Positions 34,261-43,584 of a DNA stretch of 64,000 nt are shown here, piece by piece. Each line of letters opens with the position of its first letter. Position 1 is the stretch's first letter. The notes below the pieces were generated by a model. The model was given only the letters and a program-made list of their open reading frames with translations. It had not been told where the DNA came from and searched no databases. The stretch covers positions 1 through 64,000 of the forward strand of contig NZ_BAER01000015.1 of the NCBI RefSeq assembly GCF_000315055.1, written 5' to 3'. The stretch is from Paraglaciecola polaris LMG 21857 (GTDB taxonomy: Bacteria > Pseudomonadota > Gammaproteobacteria > Enterobacterales > Alteromonadaceae). Both the position numbers and the translations under genes were made by a program.

Positions 34261-37200
34261 ATGTTTAATCAAACTAATTCATTATCACGTTGCGTATTGG
34301 GCGTATCCGTCGCCCTTGGGTTAAGTGGTTGCTTAGGAGGCGAAAGCCTAAATACGGAATCGGCAACGTATGTACCTGAGTCGCGTCCACTTAACGTTAT
34401 TGCCCCGAGCGATATGGAAGTTAAGCCGGGTGATGATGTCACGCTTTCAGGCCGGTTAGTGGGCACCACTGATGGACAAACCATTGTTTGGAGTCAAGTC
34501 AGAGGCACAGCAGTCACCATTACTGACCCAACCGTTGCAACGTTAACTTTTTCAATCCCGGATTCCATTCGCTCAGACAAGCTGGTTTTTCAAATTAGTG
34601 CGTTAAACGCCGATGGTAGTGCCGCGACCGATGAGTCTGGCGCTGCGATTGTGGACACAGTTGAAATTACCGTGTTCGATCCAGATTCTGTGATTACCTT
34701 GGACGTAAGTGCAGACAGCGCTACCTTAAATGGCGCGACCCTGGTTGTTGAGGGCGATGATATGTTCGTCGCGGGTGCGAACAACAATACCCATACAGCA
34801 GATATCAATCCAGGTATGTCGGTGACTTTCAATATCGACGACCAAGTCGGCTTTTATACCTTAAATGTGCGTTATTTGATCCCCACCGACTACGGCGGAA
34901 AAATGGCTGCCGCTATCGTAAACGGCGTGACCTACGATTTTGAATTCAGTGCTACGGGCCAGTGGAAAGAGCTGCGCATTGGGGTAGTTAAACTAGCTGA
35001 AGGCAACAACACCATCGAAATAGGCGGTGGTTGGAATTACTACCGTATCGACGGCATTTCACTTATTCCTGCAGCGGCTCCGGCGGAGCCTTTAGCGGTC
35101 GCACCGACCTTAGTCAATGCCAATGCCAGTGACGAAGCGCTAGCGCTAATGACCTTGTTAACAGAGCACTATGCTAAGGCGACTTTGTCTGGGCAAACTG
35201 AGTTCCCGCGTAAAGTTGACGATGATTTTCCGCTTACTGAAACCAATAAGATAGTTCAAGCCACAGGTGACGATGCCCCAGCTATCGTGGCGTTCGATTT
35301 CATGAACTATTCCGCTTCGTATGCCGGTGTTGATGGCAGCGCTGACGGCTTAACTGAGGCTATGTTAGCAGCGCACAACAGTCGAAATGTTATCTTGTCT
35401 GGGTTATTTCATTGGCGAGCGCCTAGCGGTAATACGGGCACAGGGGATGGCAGCTTCTATACCGACAGTACGACTTTTGATTTTGCCGCCGCCTTAGCGG
35501 ATACAGATAGTAGCGAGTATGCCGCATTATTAGCCGATATCGACACAGTCGCCACTGAGCTTAAAAAGCTTGCTGATGCTGGGGTGCCAGTACTTTGGCG
35601 GCCATTGCATGAAGCCGAAGGTGGCTGGTTTTGGTGGGGCGCACAAGGTGCAACTGAATATAAAAAATTATGGACATTGATGTACCAACGTATGACCGAT
35701 GTGCATGGTTTAAATAACCTTATTTGGGTGTTTACCCACACGGATGGGCTATCAGAAGATTGGTACCCAGGGGATGAGTACGTCGATATTGTTGGGTTTG
35801 ACGGTTACGGCGAGCCAAAGAATGACGACACGTTAACGTTCACTAGTCAGTATTCCACGCTTAAAGGGCGATACGACGGCAAGAAGCTGGTGGCATTAAC
35901 AGAAACGGGCACCATTCCTGACGTGTCCTTGATGCACGAGCAAAATGCTTGGTGGTCATTTTTCATTACTTGGAATTCTGAAAGCTGGAACAGTGACTCA
36001 ATCATAGGCCCACAAGGTGCGGATGCCGCAGAAATTGATGCTAACTACGCCTACGACGGCCTGATCAATTTAGCTGATTTACCTGGTGGGCGCGAAAAAA
36101 TCAGTGGCACATTTGCCAACTTTGAAGCGGATGTATACGGCTGGGAAGCACAGTTAAACTGGGCACCCACTGATGGCATTAAAACCAGTACGGCATGGGC
36201 TGCTAGCGGACAAAACGCGCTTTCACTGACTAAGGATATGACCCAAGCTAGTGCCTTGGACAATGTCGTATTTCAAACCTACCCAACAAATGGCCTAGAT
36301 GTAACCGGCATTAGTGCATTAACTATCAAAGTGAATGCCCTTAACGCGGGGACAAACGTTAACGCACATATCTTTTTTAAAGCCCCGGATGGCGTTGAAA
36401 GCTGGCCTGATGCCGTGGCAGTCGCTGCTGGTGGCACTGAGCTAACGATTGACACATCAGAGATCGATTTGATTACAGGTTTAGGTGTGCGCTTTCAAGG
36501 ATTAGACGGCACCGCGACTGAGGCCCAGTACCTTATTGATGATATACGCCTCGATGGTCGCAGTATTTATGATTTTGAGCCTGAGTCCATGGGCTGGGCG
36601 GCGCAGGTGAATTGGAGTAATACGTCAGGTATTACCTTGTCTCGGGATTGGGCAGATGACGGCGCACAATCCTTGGTCTTTGTAAAAGATTTAGCCTCTT
36701 TGGGGGCGTCCGAAAATATCGTTATGCAAACGTATCCTCAAGGCGGCATCAATGTGGATGGGAACTCAACGCTGACGATGTATGCGTATACGCAAGATTC
36801 GGGGGTGGCTACCGATGCGCATATTTTCTTTAAAGCACCGGATGGTGTTGAAAGCTGGCCTGACGCAGTAGCGGTGGGCGAAGATGGGGTTGAACTCACA
36901 ATTGATGTGTCCGAAATAAACCGTATCGATGGCTTAGGTGTGCGTTTTAACTCGGTTGATAGCAGTGCAAGTGAAGCCAAATTTTATATTGATAATATTC
37001 AGGTGGACGGTGCCACAATCGCCAGCTTTGAGGACACTCAAGGCTTTGAATTACAAGTCAACTGGGCGCCGGTATCTGGTTTACAGCGTTCGACTGAGTG
37101 GATGGCGAGTGGTGATTACTCCTTGGCTGGTGTGGTGTCAATTTCCACTGGCGATGAGGTGGTCATGCAGGCGTATCCCGAAGGTGGCTTGCTGCTTGGC

Positions 37201-37452
37201 GATGATGTCAGCACATTAACCCTCACTGCGTATGTGCAAAATGCCAGTAGCACGGTGACGGCTAAGTTATGGGCGAAAGATAAAGATGGCGCATGGCGAG
37301 ATGCAGGTGCGGTGCCCATGACTGCCCAAGGTGTGCAACTGAGTTTGGAGATTGCCGATTTGACTGAAATTCAGGGATTTGGCGTGCAGTTTCAAGGATT
37401 AAGCGAAACTGACGGGCCGTTCTTTATCGATGATGTCGCGTTTAACGAGTAA
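34261..37452 (+). CDS. GH26 endo-beta-1,4-mannanase lipoprotein with CBM35-like and three C-terminal binding modules
   Basis: The 1063-residue enzyme starts at ATG 34261 behind GAGGTAAGAG. A lipobox LSGC puts the anchored Cys at 24. Residues 40-140 are an Ig-like stretch, 140-272 a CBM35-like domain, and about 285-605 the GH26 catalytic domain. Here 'PVLWRPLHEAEGGWFWWG' has the acid/base Glu451 and 'LVALTETG' the nucleophile Glu548. Three similar modules of about 145 residues follow (615-765, 766-915, 916-1063), each with an FE..GWE/FE..QVNW start and an IDD/IDN end; they resemble CBM27-type mannan-binding jelly rolls. The enzyme would cut beta-mannan at the cell surface. Two LacI-type operators precede it and the TonB receptor follows 132 bases on, forming an outer-membrane capture unit. 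Confidence 0.9.
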   Translation: MFNQTNSLSRCVLGVSVALGLSGCLGGESLNTESATYVPESRPLNVIAPSDMEVKPGDDVTLSGRLVGTTDGQTIVWSQVRGTAVTITDPTVATLTFSIPDSIRSDKLVFQISALNADGSAATDESGAAIVDTVEITVFDPDSVITLDVSADSATLNGATLVVEGDDMFVAGANNNTHTADINPGMSVTFNIDDQVGFYTLNVRYLIPTDYGGKMAAAIVNGVTYDFEFSATGQWKELRIGVVKLAEGNNTIEIGGGWNYYRIDGISLIPAAAPAEPLAVAPTLVNANASDEALALMTLLTEHYAKATLSGQTEFPRKVDDDFPLTETNKIVQATGDDAPAIVAFDFMNYSASYAGVDGSADGLTEAMLAAHNSRNVILSGLFHWRAPSGNTGTGDGSFYTDSTTFDFAAALADTDSSEYAALLADIDTVATELKKLADAGVPVLWRPLHEAEGGWFWWGAQGATEYKKLWTLMYQRMTDVHGLNNLIWVFTHTDGLSEDWYPGDEYVDIVGFDGYGEPKNDDTLTFTSQYSTLKGRYDGKKLVALTETGTIPDVSLMHEQNAWWSFFITWNSESWNSDSIIGPQGADAAEIDANYAYDGLINLADLPGGREKISGTFANFEADVYGWEAQLNWAPTDGIKTSTAWAASGQNALSLTKDMTQASALDNVVFQTYPTNGLDVTGISALTIKVNALNAGTNVNAHIFFKAPDGVESWPDAVAVAAGGTELTIDTSEIDLITGLGVRFQGLDGTATEAQYLIDDIRLDGRSIYDFEPESMGWAAQVNWSNTSGITLSRDWADDGAQSLVFVKDLASLGASENIVMQTYPQGGINVDGNSTLTMYAYTQDSGVATDAHIFFKAPDGVESWPDAVAVGEDGVELTIDVSEINRIDGLGVRFNSVDSSASEAKFYIDNIQVDGATIASFEDTQGFELQVNWAPVSGLQRSTEWMASGDYSLAGVVSISTGDEVVMQAYPEGGLLLGDDVSTLTLTAYVQNASSTVTAKLWAKDKDGAWRDAGAVPMTAQGVQLSLEIADLTEIQGFGVQFQGLSETDGPFFIDDVAFNE

Positions 37453-37460
37453 GCACGAAT

Positions 37461-37489
37461 ACCGCTGACGGATCGGCTTCCGTAGCGGT
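37461..37489 (+). other. Intercistronic hairpin between mannanase and TonB receptor
   Basis: ACCGCT-G-ACGG and CCGT-AGCGGT pair as a 10-bp stem with one bulge and an 8-base loop, just after the mannanase stop. There is no T-run. It may stabilise or partly end the mannanase mRNA. Confidence 0.5.
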
Positions 37490-37584
37490 GTAGAGATAAC
37501 AGTAGGCGCGCCTTAGTACACGAGGCGTGTTGATTTGCACAGCCAACGGGTGTGCCTATGAATTCAGATGTTTAAGGATCTTTT

Positions 37585-40500
37585 ATGAAACACATAAACC
37601 ACACAAAACGCGGTTTCTCAAAGCAAAAATTAGCCATATGCGTGGGGTTAGGCTTGTTAAATTCGTCATTTTCTTTGTATGCACAAAGCGTGGATGCCAC
37701 TGACGGCCAAGAAGGGGATTCCCTTGAAGTGATTGAAGTACGTGGCTTAAAAAGCTCATTAATTCAGTCAATGAACAACAAGCGGTTTTCCAATACGATT
37801 ACTGATTCGATTACGGCAACGGATATCGGTAAATTACCCGATGTTACCATAGCCGATTCACTGCAACGCATAACAGGTGTGCAGATAAACCGCTCCGGCG
37901 GAGAAGGCACATCAGTTAATATCCGTGGTGTAGGGCAGGTCGGCACAACCTTAAATGGCGAGCAAATGTTGTCAGCGAGTGCTGTGACCACAGTACAGCC
38001 TAATTTTACCGATATACCGTCCACTATGGTGTCGGGCTTAGATGTGTATAAATCTCGTGAGGCGAAACAGATTTCATCGGGTACGTCGGGTGTGATCGAT
38101 CTTAAAACTTATCGTCCATTCAAACTTGACGAAGGTTTGACCGTTAATGCCAAAGCCGAGATCACTGATGGCTCCATGGGGTCTGAAACTGATGAGCTGG
38201 TATCTGCCTTTTTTGGCTATAACAAAGATAGCGATTTTGGTTTTACCTTAAACGTCTCTGTATCGAATAAAAATCTAGCGGACTATGTTATTGGCTCAAC
38301 TGGCAGTGACTGGGGGTTTGCCGCGACCGAAGCATCAACCTTTGCCCAAGATAATGTGGATGCCAACAGTAATGGCAGCACGGACGATGTGTTTTATGCG
38401 TTTCAGGGGCATCAAGCGACCAATCAGTATATTGCCCGGGATCGGGTGGGGGTCAACAGTTCATTTCAATGGCAAGTCGCAGATCGTGTGGAGCTAGTAG
38501 CCGATGTTTTTTACACCCAAATGGATGAGCTGCAAACCCAAGCTGGTTTTATCGCAGCGCAAGCATGGCAAGGGGTAACCGGCTGGTTTACGCCAAGCGC
38601 TAACGGTTTTACCGAACACCCAAATCAAAGCAAAAACCCAGACGGCACTGTGACTACCCTACCTGGGAGTTTCAATTCATTCAGTGCCGGAGTGCTGCAA
38701 TCCAGACGTAATATGGCGCACTCTGAAGCAAACGCTATCGACCGTGAAGCACTCAATAGCAATTTAGAAGTGAATTTTGAACTAACGGATAACCTGTCGG
38801 GCTCGGTTCGTTGGGTGCATGGTAAAGCCACTGACGACAATGCGTTAAGTGTGGTGGACTCTTATATCAACAGTGGCTCTCAAGTCGGTGCGACCTATAA
38901 AGGTCAAGGCGGTGTCGCATTAAGTGATGTGAACCCTTGGGGTTATGATGGGCAGTTTGCGCAATTACCAGATGGCACTGAAGTGCAGGACTTCACTATG
39001 ATCCCCATTGGTATTGCGTACACTGGCTCTGAACAGGTTTGGGATTTGCCCACAACACAAATCATTGACGGGCAAGAGGTCAATGAAGTCTTTGGCAGTA
39101 ATATTTCGCGCTACGCAGCGACCTCAGCGAACTTAACAGGGGCTCAAAAAGAAGCGGAGCTAGATGTGCTGCGTGTCGACGGTAAGTATGCGTTTGATGA
39201 TCTGGGCCCGATTATTTCGACCGAGTTTGGCCTTCGTTACGGTAAGCGTGATGTGAGTCAGCTATCCTGGATTGGCGGAGTTGCACGGACTAATCAATAC
39301 GGTGATGCATTTTTATCACGCTGGAAAGACAGCGCAAGCCAGGCACCTGAAACACTAGAATCCTTCATCGATCCTATTTCGTTCGAATCGTTGGATCAAA
39401 TGGGATTGATCACCCAGATCAGCGATTTTCAAGGCGCTAGCGGTTTAGGCTCATTATACTTTGTTGATCCTGACAAAATGTCTGACCCATTAGCGTGGCA
39501 CAATCAGGTTTATGGGCAGAATATCCAGTCTCCCGATGGTGCTAATTCTTACGATTTAGAGGAAAAAAATAGCGAAGCCTACGTGCAGTTAAATCTAGAT
39601 GGCGAAATTGCCGAAATGTCTTATCGCGGCAATGTGGGATTGCGTTACGTTAAAACTGAATTAGACATTAATCAGTCAGAATTAGGCACAAGTGGCAGCG
39701 CTACGTATAACGGGGTGTCGTATATTTTATCCGGAGCCTTGGGTATGGTGCCGCCGACGTCAGCGTTACTTAATACTCAGCGTGAATATTCGGATGTATT
39801 GCCGTCGGTTAACTTATCGTTGAATTTGACGGACGAGCAAATCTTACGTTTCTCGTACAGTAAAACCGTTACCCCTCATGATACCAACAACCTTGCTGGT
39901 GGCATCAATGTGACTCGGGTTTTGGCCTGCGATCTACAACAGCCTGATGGCACCAGTATATTCTGTGCCACCCAAGCGACGCAGCAGGGGAATCCTCAAC
40001 TCAATCCTTGGCGTTCGACTAATTATGACGTGTCGTACGAGTGGTATTTTAGTGAATCCGGTATGTTAAGCGTGGCGGCATTCTACATCGACATTGAATC
40101 TTTCATCGGCAATACCACAGTGCAACTTGCTCTTGAAGATAGCGATGGTGTGGTGCGCGGTTATAACCTTGAAACAGGCGAATTTACTGGTCTGGTGCCT
40201 ACGTCGACTAAGGGTAATGTTGATGGTGGAAGTGTGAAAGGGATCGAGATTGGTTATCAACAAGGTTTTGATTTTCTTGACGGTGTTTGGCAGAACTTCG
40301 GCGTAACAGCCAATTATACTTTTTCGCCAAGTGAAAGCGGTGAAACTGATTACTACGGCGAAAGCACACCTATGTTAGATAACTCAGAGCATCAAGCGAA
40401 CGTGGCGTTATGGTATGAAGACGAAGGTCTGCAAGCACGTATTGCCGCAAATTACCGCAGTAAAACCTTTGTATCGGTTCGTCGTTTGGGTAGTTATGAA

Positions 40501-40698
40501 CTGGCTAAATTTATCGAGCCAACCTTGTATCTTGATGCGTCAGTGAGTTACGACTTCAATGAACATTTGTCTGTGTCATTACAAGGCACCAATTTAACGG
40601 AAGAAACCCGCGATACCTACCTGCAATGGGAGGATTTAATTGATAAGCGTTTTATCAATGAGCGTCGCTTTACTTTGGGTGCGCAATACCGTTTTTAA
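37585..40698 (+). CDS. TonB-dependent receptor, probable manno-oligosaccharide uptake
   Basis: This 1037-residue receptor has a signal peptide ending near 'SLYAQ', a TonB-box region 'LEVIEVRGLKSSLIQSMNNK', a plug ('TATDIGKLPDVTIADSLQRI', 'TSVNIRGVG', 'SGLDVYKSREAKQISSGTSG') and a long barrel closing with 'RRFTLGAQYRF'. The form, with RGLKSSL and SLQRITGVQI, is that of the large carbohydrate-linked TonB receptors of Xanthomonas, Caulobacter and Alteromonas (TonB-Xanth-Caul type). The mannanase gene lies immediately upstream and the LacI-type operators control the pair, so the ligand is probably beta-manno-oligosaccharides. ATG 37585 follows AAGGATC. No SusD-like partner is present, as usual outside Bacteroidetes. 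A strong terminator follows. Confidence 0.9.
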   Translation: MKHINHTKRGFSKQKLAICVGLGLLNSSFSLYAQSVDATDGQEGDSLEVIEVRGLKSSLIQSMNNKRFSNTITDSITATDIGKLPDVTIADSLQRITGVQINRSGGEGTSVNIRGVGQVGTTLNGEQMLSASAVTTVQPNFTDIPSTMVSGLDVYKSREAKQISSGTSGVIDLKTYRPFKLDEGLTVNAKAEITDGSMGSETDELVSAFFGYNKDSDFGFTLNVSVSNKNLADYVIGSTGSDWGFAATEASTFAQDNVDANSNGSTDDVFYAFQGHQATNQYIARDRVGVNSSFQWQVADRVELVADVFYTQMDELQTQAGFIAAQAWQGVTGWFTPSANGFTEHPNQSKNPDGTVTTLPGSFNSFSAGVLQSRRNMAHSEANAIDREALNSNLEVNFELTDNLSGSVRWVHGKATDDNALSVVDSYINSGSQVGATYKGQGGVALSDVNPWGYDGQFAQLPDGTEVQDFTMIPIGIAYTGSEQVWDLPTTQIIDGQEVNEVFGSNISRYAATSANLTGAQKEAELDVLRVDGKYAFDDLGPIISTEFGLRYGKRDVSQLSWIGGVARTNQYGDAFLSRWKDSASQAPETLESFIDPISFESLDQMGLITQISDFQGASGLGSLYFVDPDKMSDPLAWHNQVYGQNIQSPDGANSYDLEEKNSEAYVQLNLDGEIAEMSYRGNVGLRYVKTELDINQSELGTSGSATYNGVSYILSGALGMVPPTSALLNTQREYSDVLPSVNLSLNLTDEQILRFSYSKTVTPHDTNNLAGGINVTRVLACDLQQPDGTSIFCATQATQQGNPQLNPWRSTNYDVSYEWYFSESGMLSVAAFYIDIESFIGNTTVQLALEDSDGVVRGYNLETGEFTGLVPTSTKGNVDGGSVKGIEIGYQQGFDFLDGVWQNFGVTANYTFSPSESGETDYYGESTPMLDNSEHQANVALWYEDEGLQARIAANYRSKTFVSVRRLGSYELAKFIEPTLYLDASVSYDFNEHLSVSLQGTNLTEETRDTYLQWEDLIDKRFINERRFTLGAQYRF

Positions 40699-40726
40699 CT
40701 CTGTGCCATAGCGCCAATACGGTGCT

Positions 40727-40764
40727 AAGCCCCTTTTGACCTTAGGTTAAAAGGGGCTTTTTTA
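40727..40764 (+). terminator. Rho-independent terminator after the TonB receptor
   Basis: AAGCCCCTTTT (40727-40737) pairs with AAAAGGGGCTT (40749-40759) as a perfect 11-bp stem, followed by TTTTT. Confidence 0.92.
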
Positions 40765-41021
40765 TATACTCAATTTATGCATCGTCAGGGGGACAACATC
40801 ATGCACCGCTGTTAATCGGCGCACTTAACCGGTTCGGCTTTTATCATTGTTTGTTCGTGGTTACAGCCTAGGCCACACCGCACAAACTGCTAATTCACGA
40901 TGGCTTTAGCCTCGTGGTCACGCTAACGAAGGCGTGCAGGTTATTCACATACACAGCAAAGGGTATTGTCATGAGTGTGGGCGCCACGGGTTTCAATGGT
41001 TAACAGACTATTCTGACAGGA
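40765..41021. other. Intergenic DNA with one operator-like sequence
   Basis: No gene is seen. TTAACCGGTTCG at 40825-40836 matches the locus operator at 10 of 12 bases but lies between two 3' gene ends and has no promoter next to it, so it may be inert. Confidence 0.35.
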
Positions 41022-41552
41022 TTAACGCGCTGTTTGTGCAATGAATTGCTCAACCGCAGTGCGCAGGGACGCGAAAGCTATTTTGCCTGATGGCACTTGA
41101 TGTAAGGGCCAAAATTCAGCACCGGCAATTTCATTTTTTTGTAACTTGAGGATGGGTTTGTGCGCCAAGGTGGCGACAAAAATCGTATCACAGGTGTGGT
41201 AATTGATATTTTTGTACAGATATTGATTGGGCTGTGAGGTGAAGTATTGCCAATTTTCGATATGAATATCGAGCTCTTCAAGAATTTCCCGGCTAAGGGC
41301 TTGCTCTAAACTTTCACCGTGGTCCACAAAGCCACCGGGTAAATCTAATTGTCCTTTACCCGGTGCATTACCTCGCTTGGTAAGCAGTATCTCATCGTCA
41401 ACCACTATGATGGCTGCTACAGCGGTTGCTGTGTTATGAAAGTAAGTAAATTGGCAATCGGTGCAGTAAAAGCGCGCACCGTCGATAAGCGTGATTGTCG
41501 CGCTTTGGCAATTCGGACAATGACGAAATATATCATGGCAAGGGGACAGCAT
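41022..41552 (-). CDS. NUDIX hydrolase with N-terminal zinc ribbon
   Basis: A 176-residue protein with two CxxC pairs at the N-terminus ('CPNCQS...YCTDCQF') forming a zinc ribbon, then the NUDIX box 'GGFVDHGESLEQALSREILEEL' at about 77-98. The box fits GX5EX7REUXEEXGU except that the final Gly is Asp. NUDIX enzymes hydrolyse nucleoside-diphosphate-linked compounds, with magnesium held by the REXXEE Glu. The zinc-ribbon type resembles NudC-related enzymes but is shorter and lacks the SQPWPFPxS NADH signature, so the substrate is open. It is a single gene not preceded by the LacI-type operator and is probably not part of the mannan regulon. Confidence 0.88.
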   Translation of the reverse strand: MLSPCHDIFRHCPNCQSATITLIDGARFYCTDCQFTYFHNTATAVAAIIVVDDEILLTKRGNAPGKGQLDLPGGFVDHGESLEQALSREILEELDIHIENWQYFTSQPNQYLYKNINYHTCDTIFVATLAHKPILKLQKNEIAGAEFWPLHQVPSGKIAFASLRTAVEQFIAQTAR

Positions 41553-41668
41553 ATAGACTCGCTCTGTGAACTGAAATTAAGGTAAAGGTTGCTGGATAAT
41601 ATACAGAATATTGGGCTTAAGTGCGGTTAACATAACCGTTACGGTGGCATCTAACACCTTGCCCCATG

Positions 41669-41706
41669 AAATGACCTAGCCTGATGAGAGTCAGGCTAGG
41701 TCATTT
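41669..41706 (-). terminator. Long hairpin, terminator of the sulfatase operon
   Basis: AAATGACCTAGCCTGA (41669-41684) and TCAGGCTAGGTCATTT (41691-41706) form a perfect 16-bp stem with a 6-base loop, 8 bases after the sulfatase stop. The T-run is better on the plus strand, so it may stop transcription both ways. Confidence 0.8.
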
Positions 41707-41714
41707 TTCTGAGA

Positions 41715-43559
41715 CTAATAGGGGTTGGAAAACGTCGCCAGCGAAGTCGAATCAGCTTGAGGTACGAATAAAAATCGACGTAAGCCGCTGATGCTAGTCC
41801 ATGGTTTGATACTGTGATTCGCCAATACTTTAAGCGTAAATTCACTATCGTTAGCCGTCAGATTAACACTGCCGATAAGTTGATTTTGTTGACCATTTAA
41901 AATAGTCGTTATGCGCTGCTGACCAATCTCTACGGCGATTTCTAGACCGGCGCTGTCGGTATTATCCTGTTGAATATAAAGCTGAAATTGACCCGGCTGT
42001 GTGACATTTATAGCGTAACGGGCAAAATCATTGATCTGCTTCAAGTTCGTCAAGTGATGTGGCTTGCTGAGCACATTGCTAGACGTTGCTGCGGGTCCAA
42101 AACCATTGACTAAGCTGGATGTCTGGCCAATGGTATAAATGGGCACGGTGAAGCTATGGGGATCATTTATTATCTGATTAAATTTTTGTGTTAGTTTGTT
42201 GATCATATCCTTAGCGACGACGGGTTTTTCGGACATTATATTGTGGCTTTCCAGCGGATCCCGCTGCATATCAAATAACGCATAGCCGTGTTCTGCCTGA
42301 GGGTACTGGGGCTGATCCTGCGCTGGGTTAAGCAACAGCTTATATTTCTCGGTGCGTAAACCAATAATTTGCTCAGAATAAGTCATGGCAGCTTTGGCTT
42401 TTTTGTCCAGCGGTGTCCATTGGTTGAAGTGATCTAAGGCGACTTTGACATCATGGGAGGCAATATAGGTTTCCCGGCTATTGTCACCTGACATATCCCC
42501 TTGTAAATAATCTAAAAATGGCTGCCCGTCAAAACCCTTGTGTTGGGCCGGCACAGAGGCTTGGGTTAGGGCGATTAAGGTCGGTAATATATCTTTTACA
42601 TCCACATAGCGTTGCACATCATGACTTTGCCAATGTCCTTGCCAACGAATAAAAAGTGGTGACTTGATGCCATTTTGCCAAGACTGGCCTTTATTGCCTT
42701 TTAACTGTGATGGATTGCGCTCTTGCCACTCGCTCTTGAGCATGGCGCCAGCATTACTTGAGTCCCACCAAGGCCCGTTGTCGCTGAGAAAAATAACCAT
42801 GGTGTTGTCGGCTAGATCCAACGTATCTACACGGGCGAGTAGTCGACCGATTTGCTCGTCCATTTCGTTAACCATGCCGTAAAGGTTGGCGATAGCTGGG
42901 CGTAACCCTTGTTTCATCAAGGGCTCGGTAAAGCGCTTGGGGGCTATCCAGGGTTCGTGGGGAGCTAAATAACTCAGATAGGCAAAAAATGGTTGTGACT
43001 GATTGCGCTCAATGAAATCGATGGCGTAATCGGTGACCACTTCTGATACCCATTTGTCGTGGGAGACTTTTTTGCCGTTCAGCCAGCCAAAACTGTTTTG
43101 ATGTTGATACAGTTCTGCATAGTAGCCCTCATCAAAGCCTCGATCCCAGGGGAAATATCCCGCAGTTTTACCTACGTGCCACTTGCCCCAGGTGCCGGTT
43201 TTATAACCAGCATTTTGCAGAATATTAGACATTAAGATTTCATCTTTGGCCATAAAGTCACGGCCGCCATGAACGCCTGATACCCCAGTTTTGTAGGGAT
43301 CCCTGCCACTGAGTAAGGCGGCGCGAGTGGTAGCGCAAACAGGCGTGACGGTAAAGTCATTGAAGCGCACAGCTTGCTCTGCAAGCCGATCAATATTGGG
43401 CGTGCTGATATAAGGATGACCATGGCGAGATAGATCGTCGAAACCGAGATCATCCGCAGTGATCAGAATAATGTTTGGTCGCTGGCCTGAGGTTTCACTG
43501 TGCACTAAGTGACTGAACAGCAAAACACCGATAGCTAAAAAAGGCAGTAACTGTTTCAT
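41715..43559 (-). CDS. Exported sulfatase (S1 family) in the mannan locus
   Basis: The 614-residue protein has a signal peptide (cut near 'LVHSE'), then 'PNIILITADDLGFDDLSRHGHP' with the calcium-binding Asp pair at 36-37. The modified-Cys motif is 'PVCATTRAALLSGRDP' with Cys75 and Arg79; the usual core is C-x-P-x-R or C-x-A-x-R, so Thr at the third place is unusual. 'MVIFLSDNGPWWDSS' supplies further metal ligands. Beyond about residue 480 is an extra beta-rich domain ending 'IKPWTSISGLRRFLFVP', perhaps sugar-binding. It should remove sulfate esters from a polysaccharide in the periplasm or on the surface. ATG 43559 follows AGGAGC. It lies 25 bases after the AGE isomerase gene, in the same operator-controlled unit. 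Confidence 0.88.
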   Translation of the reverse strand: MKQLLPFLAIGVLLFSHLVHSETSGQRPNIILITADDLGFDDLSRHGHPYISTPNIDRLAEQAVRFNDFTVTPVCATTRAALLSGRDPYKTGVSGVHGGRDFMAKDEILMSNILQNAGYKTGTWGKWHVGKTAGYFPWDRGFDEGYYAELYQHQNSFGWLNGKKVSHDKWVSEVVTDYAIDFIERNQSQPFFAYLSYLAPHEPWIAPKRFTEPLMKQGLRPAIANLYGMVNEMDEQIGRLLARVDTLDLADNTMVIFLSDNGPWWDSSNAGAMLKSEWQERNPSQLKGNKGQSWQNGIKSPLFIRWQGHWQSHDVQRYVDVKDILPTLIALTQASVPAQHKGFDGQPFLDYLQGDMSGDNSRETYIASHDVKVALDHFNQWTPLDKKAKAAMTYSEQIIGLRTEKYKLLLNPAQDQPQYPQAEHGYALFDMQRDPLESHNIMSEKPVVAKDMINKLTQKFNQIINDPHSFTVPIYTIGQTSSLVNGFGPAATSSNVLSKPHHLTNLKQINDFARYAINVTQPGQFQLYIQQDNTDSAGLEIAVEIGQQRITTILNGQQNQLIGSVNLTANDSEFTLKVLANHSIKPWTSISGLRRFLFVPQADSTSLATFSNPY

Positions 43560-43584
43560 CTTTGCGCTCCTATTTTGAGGTTAT

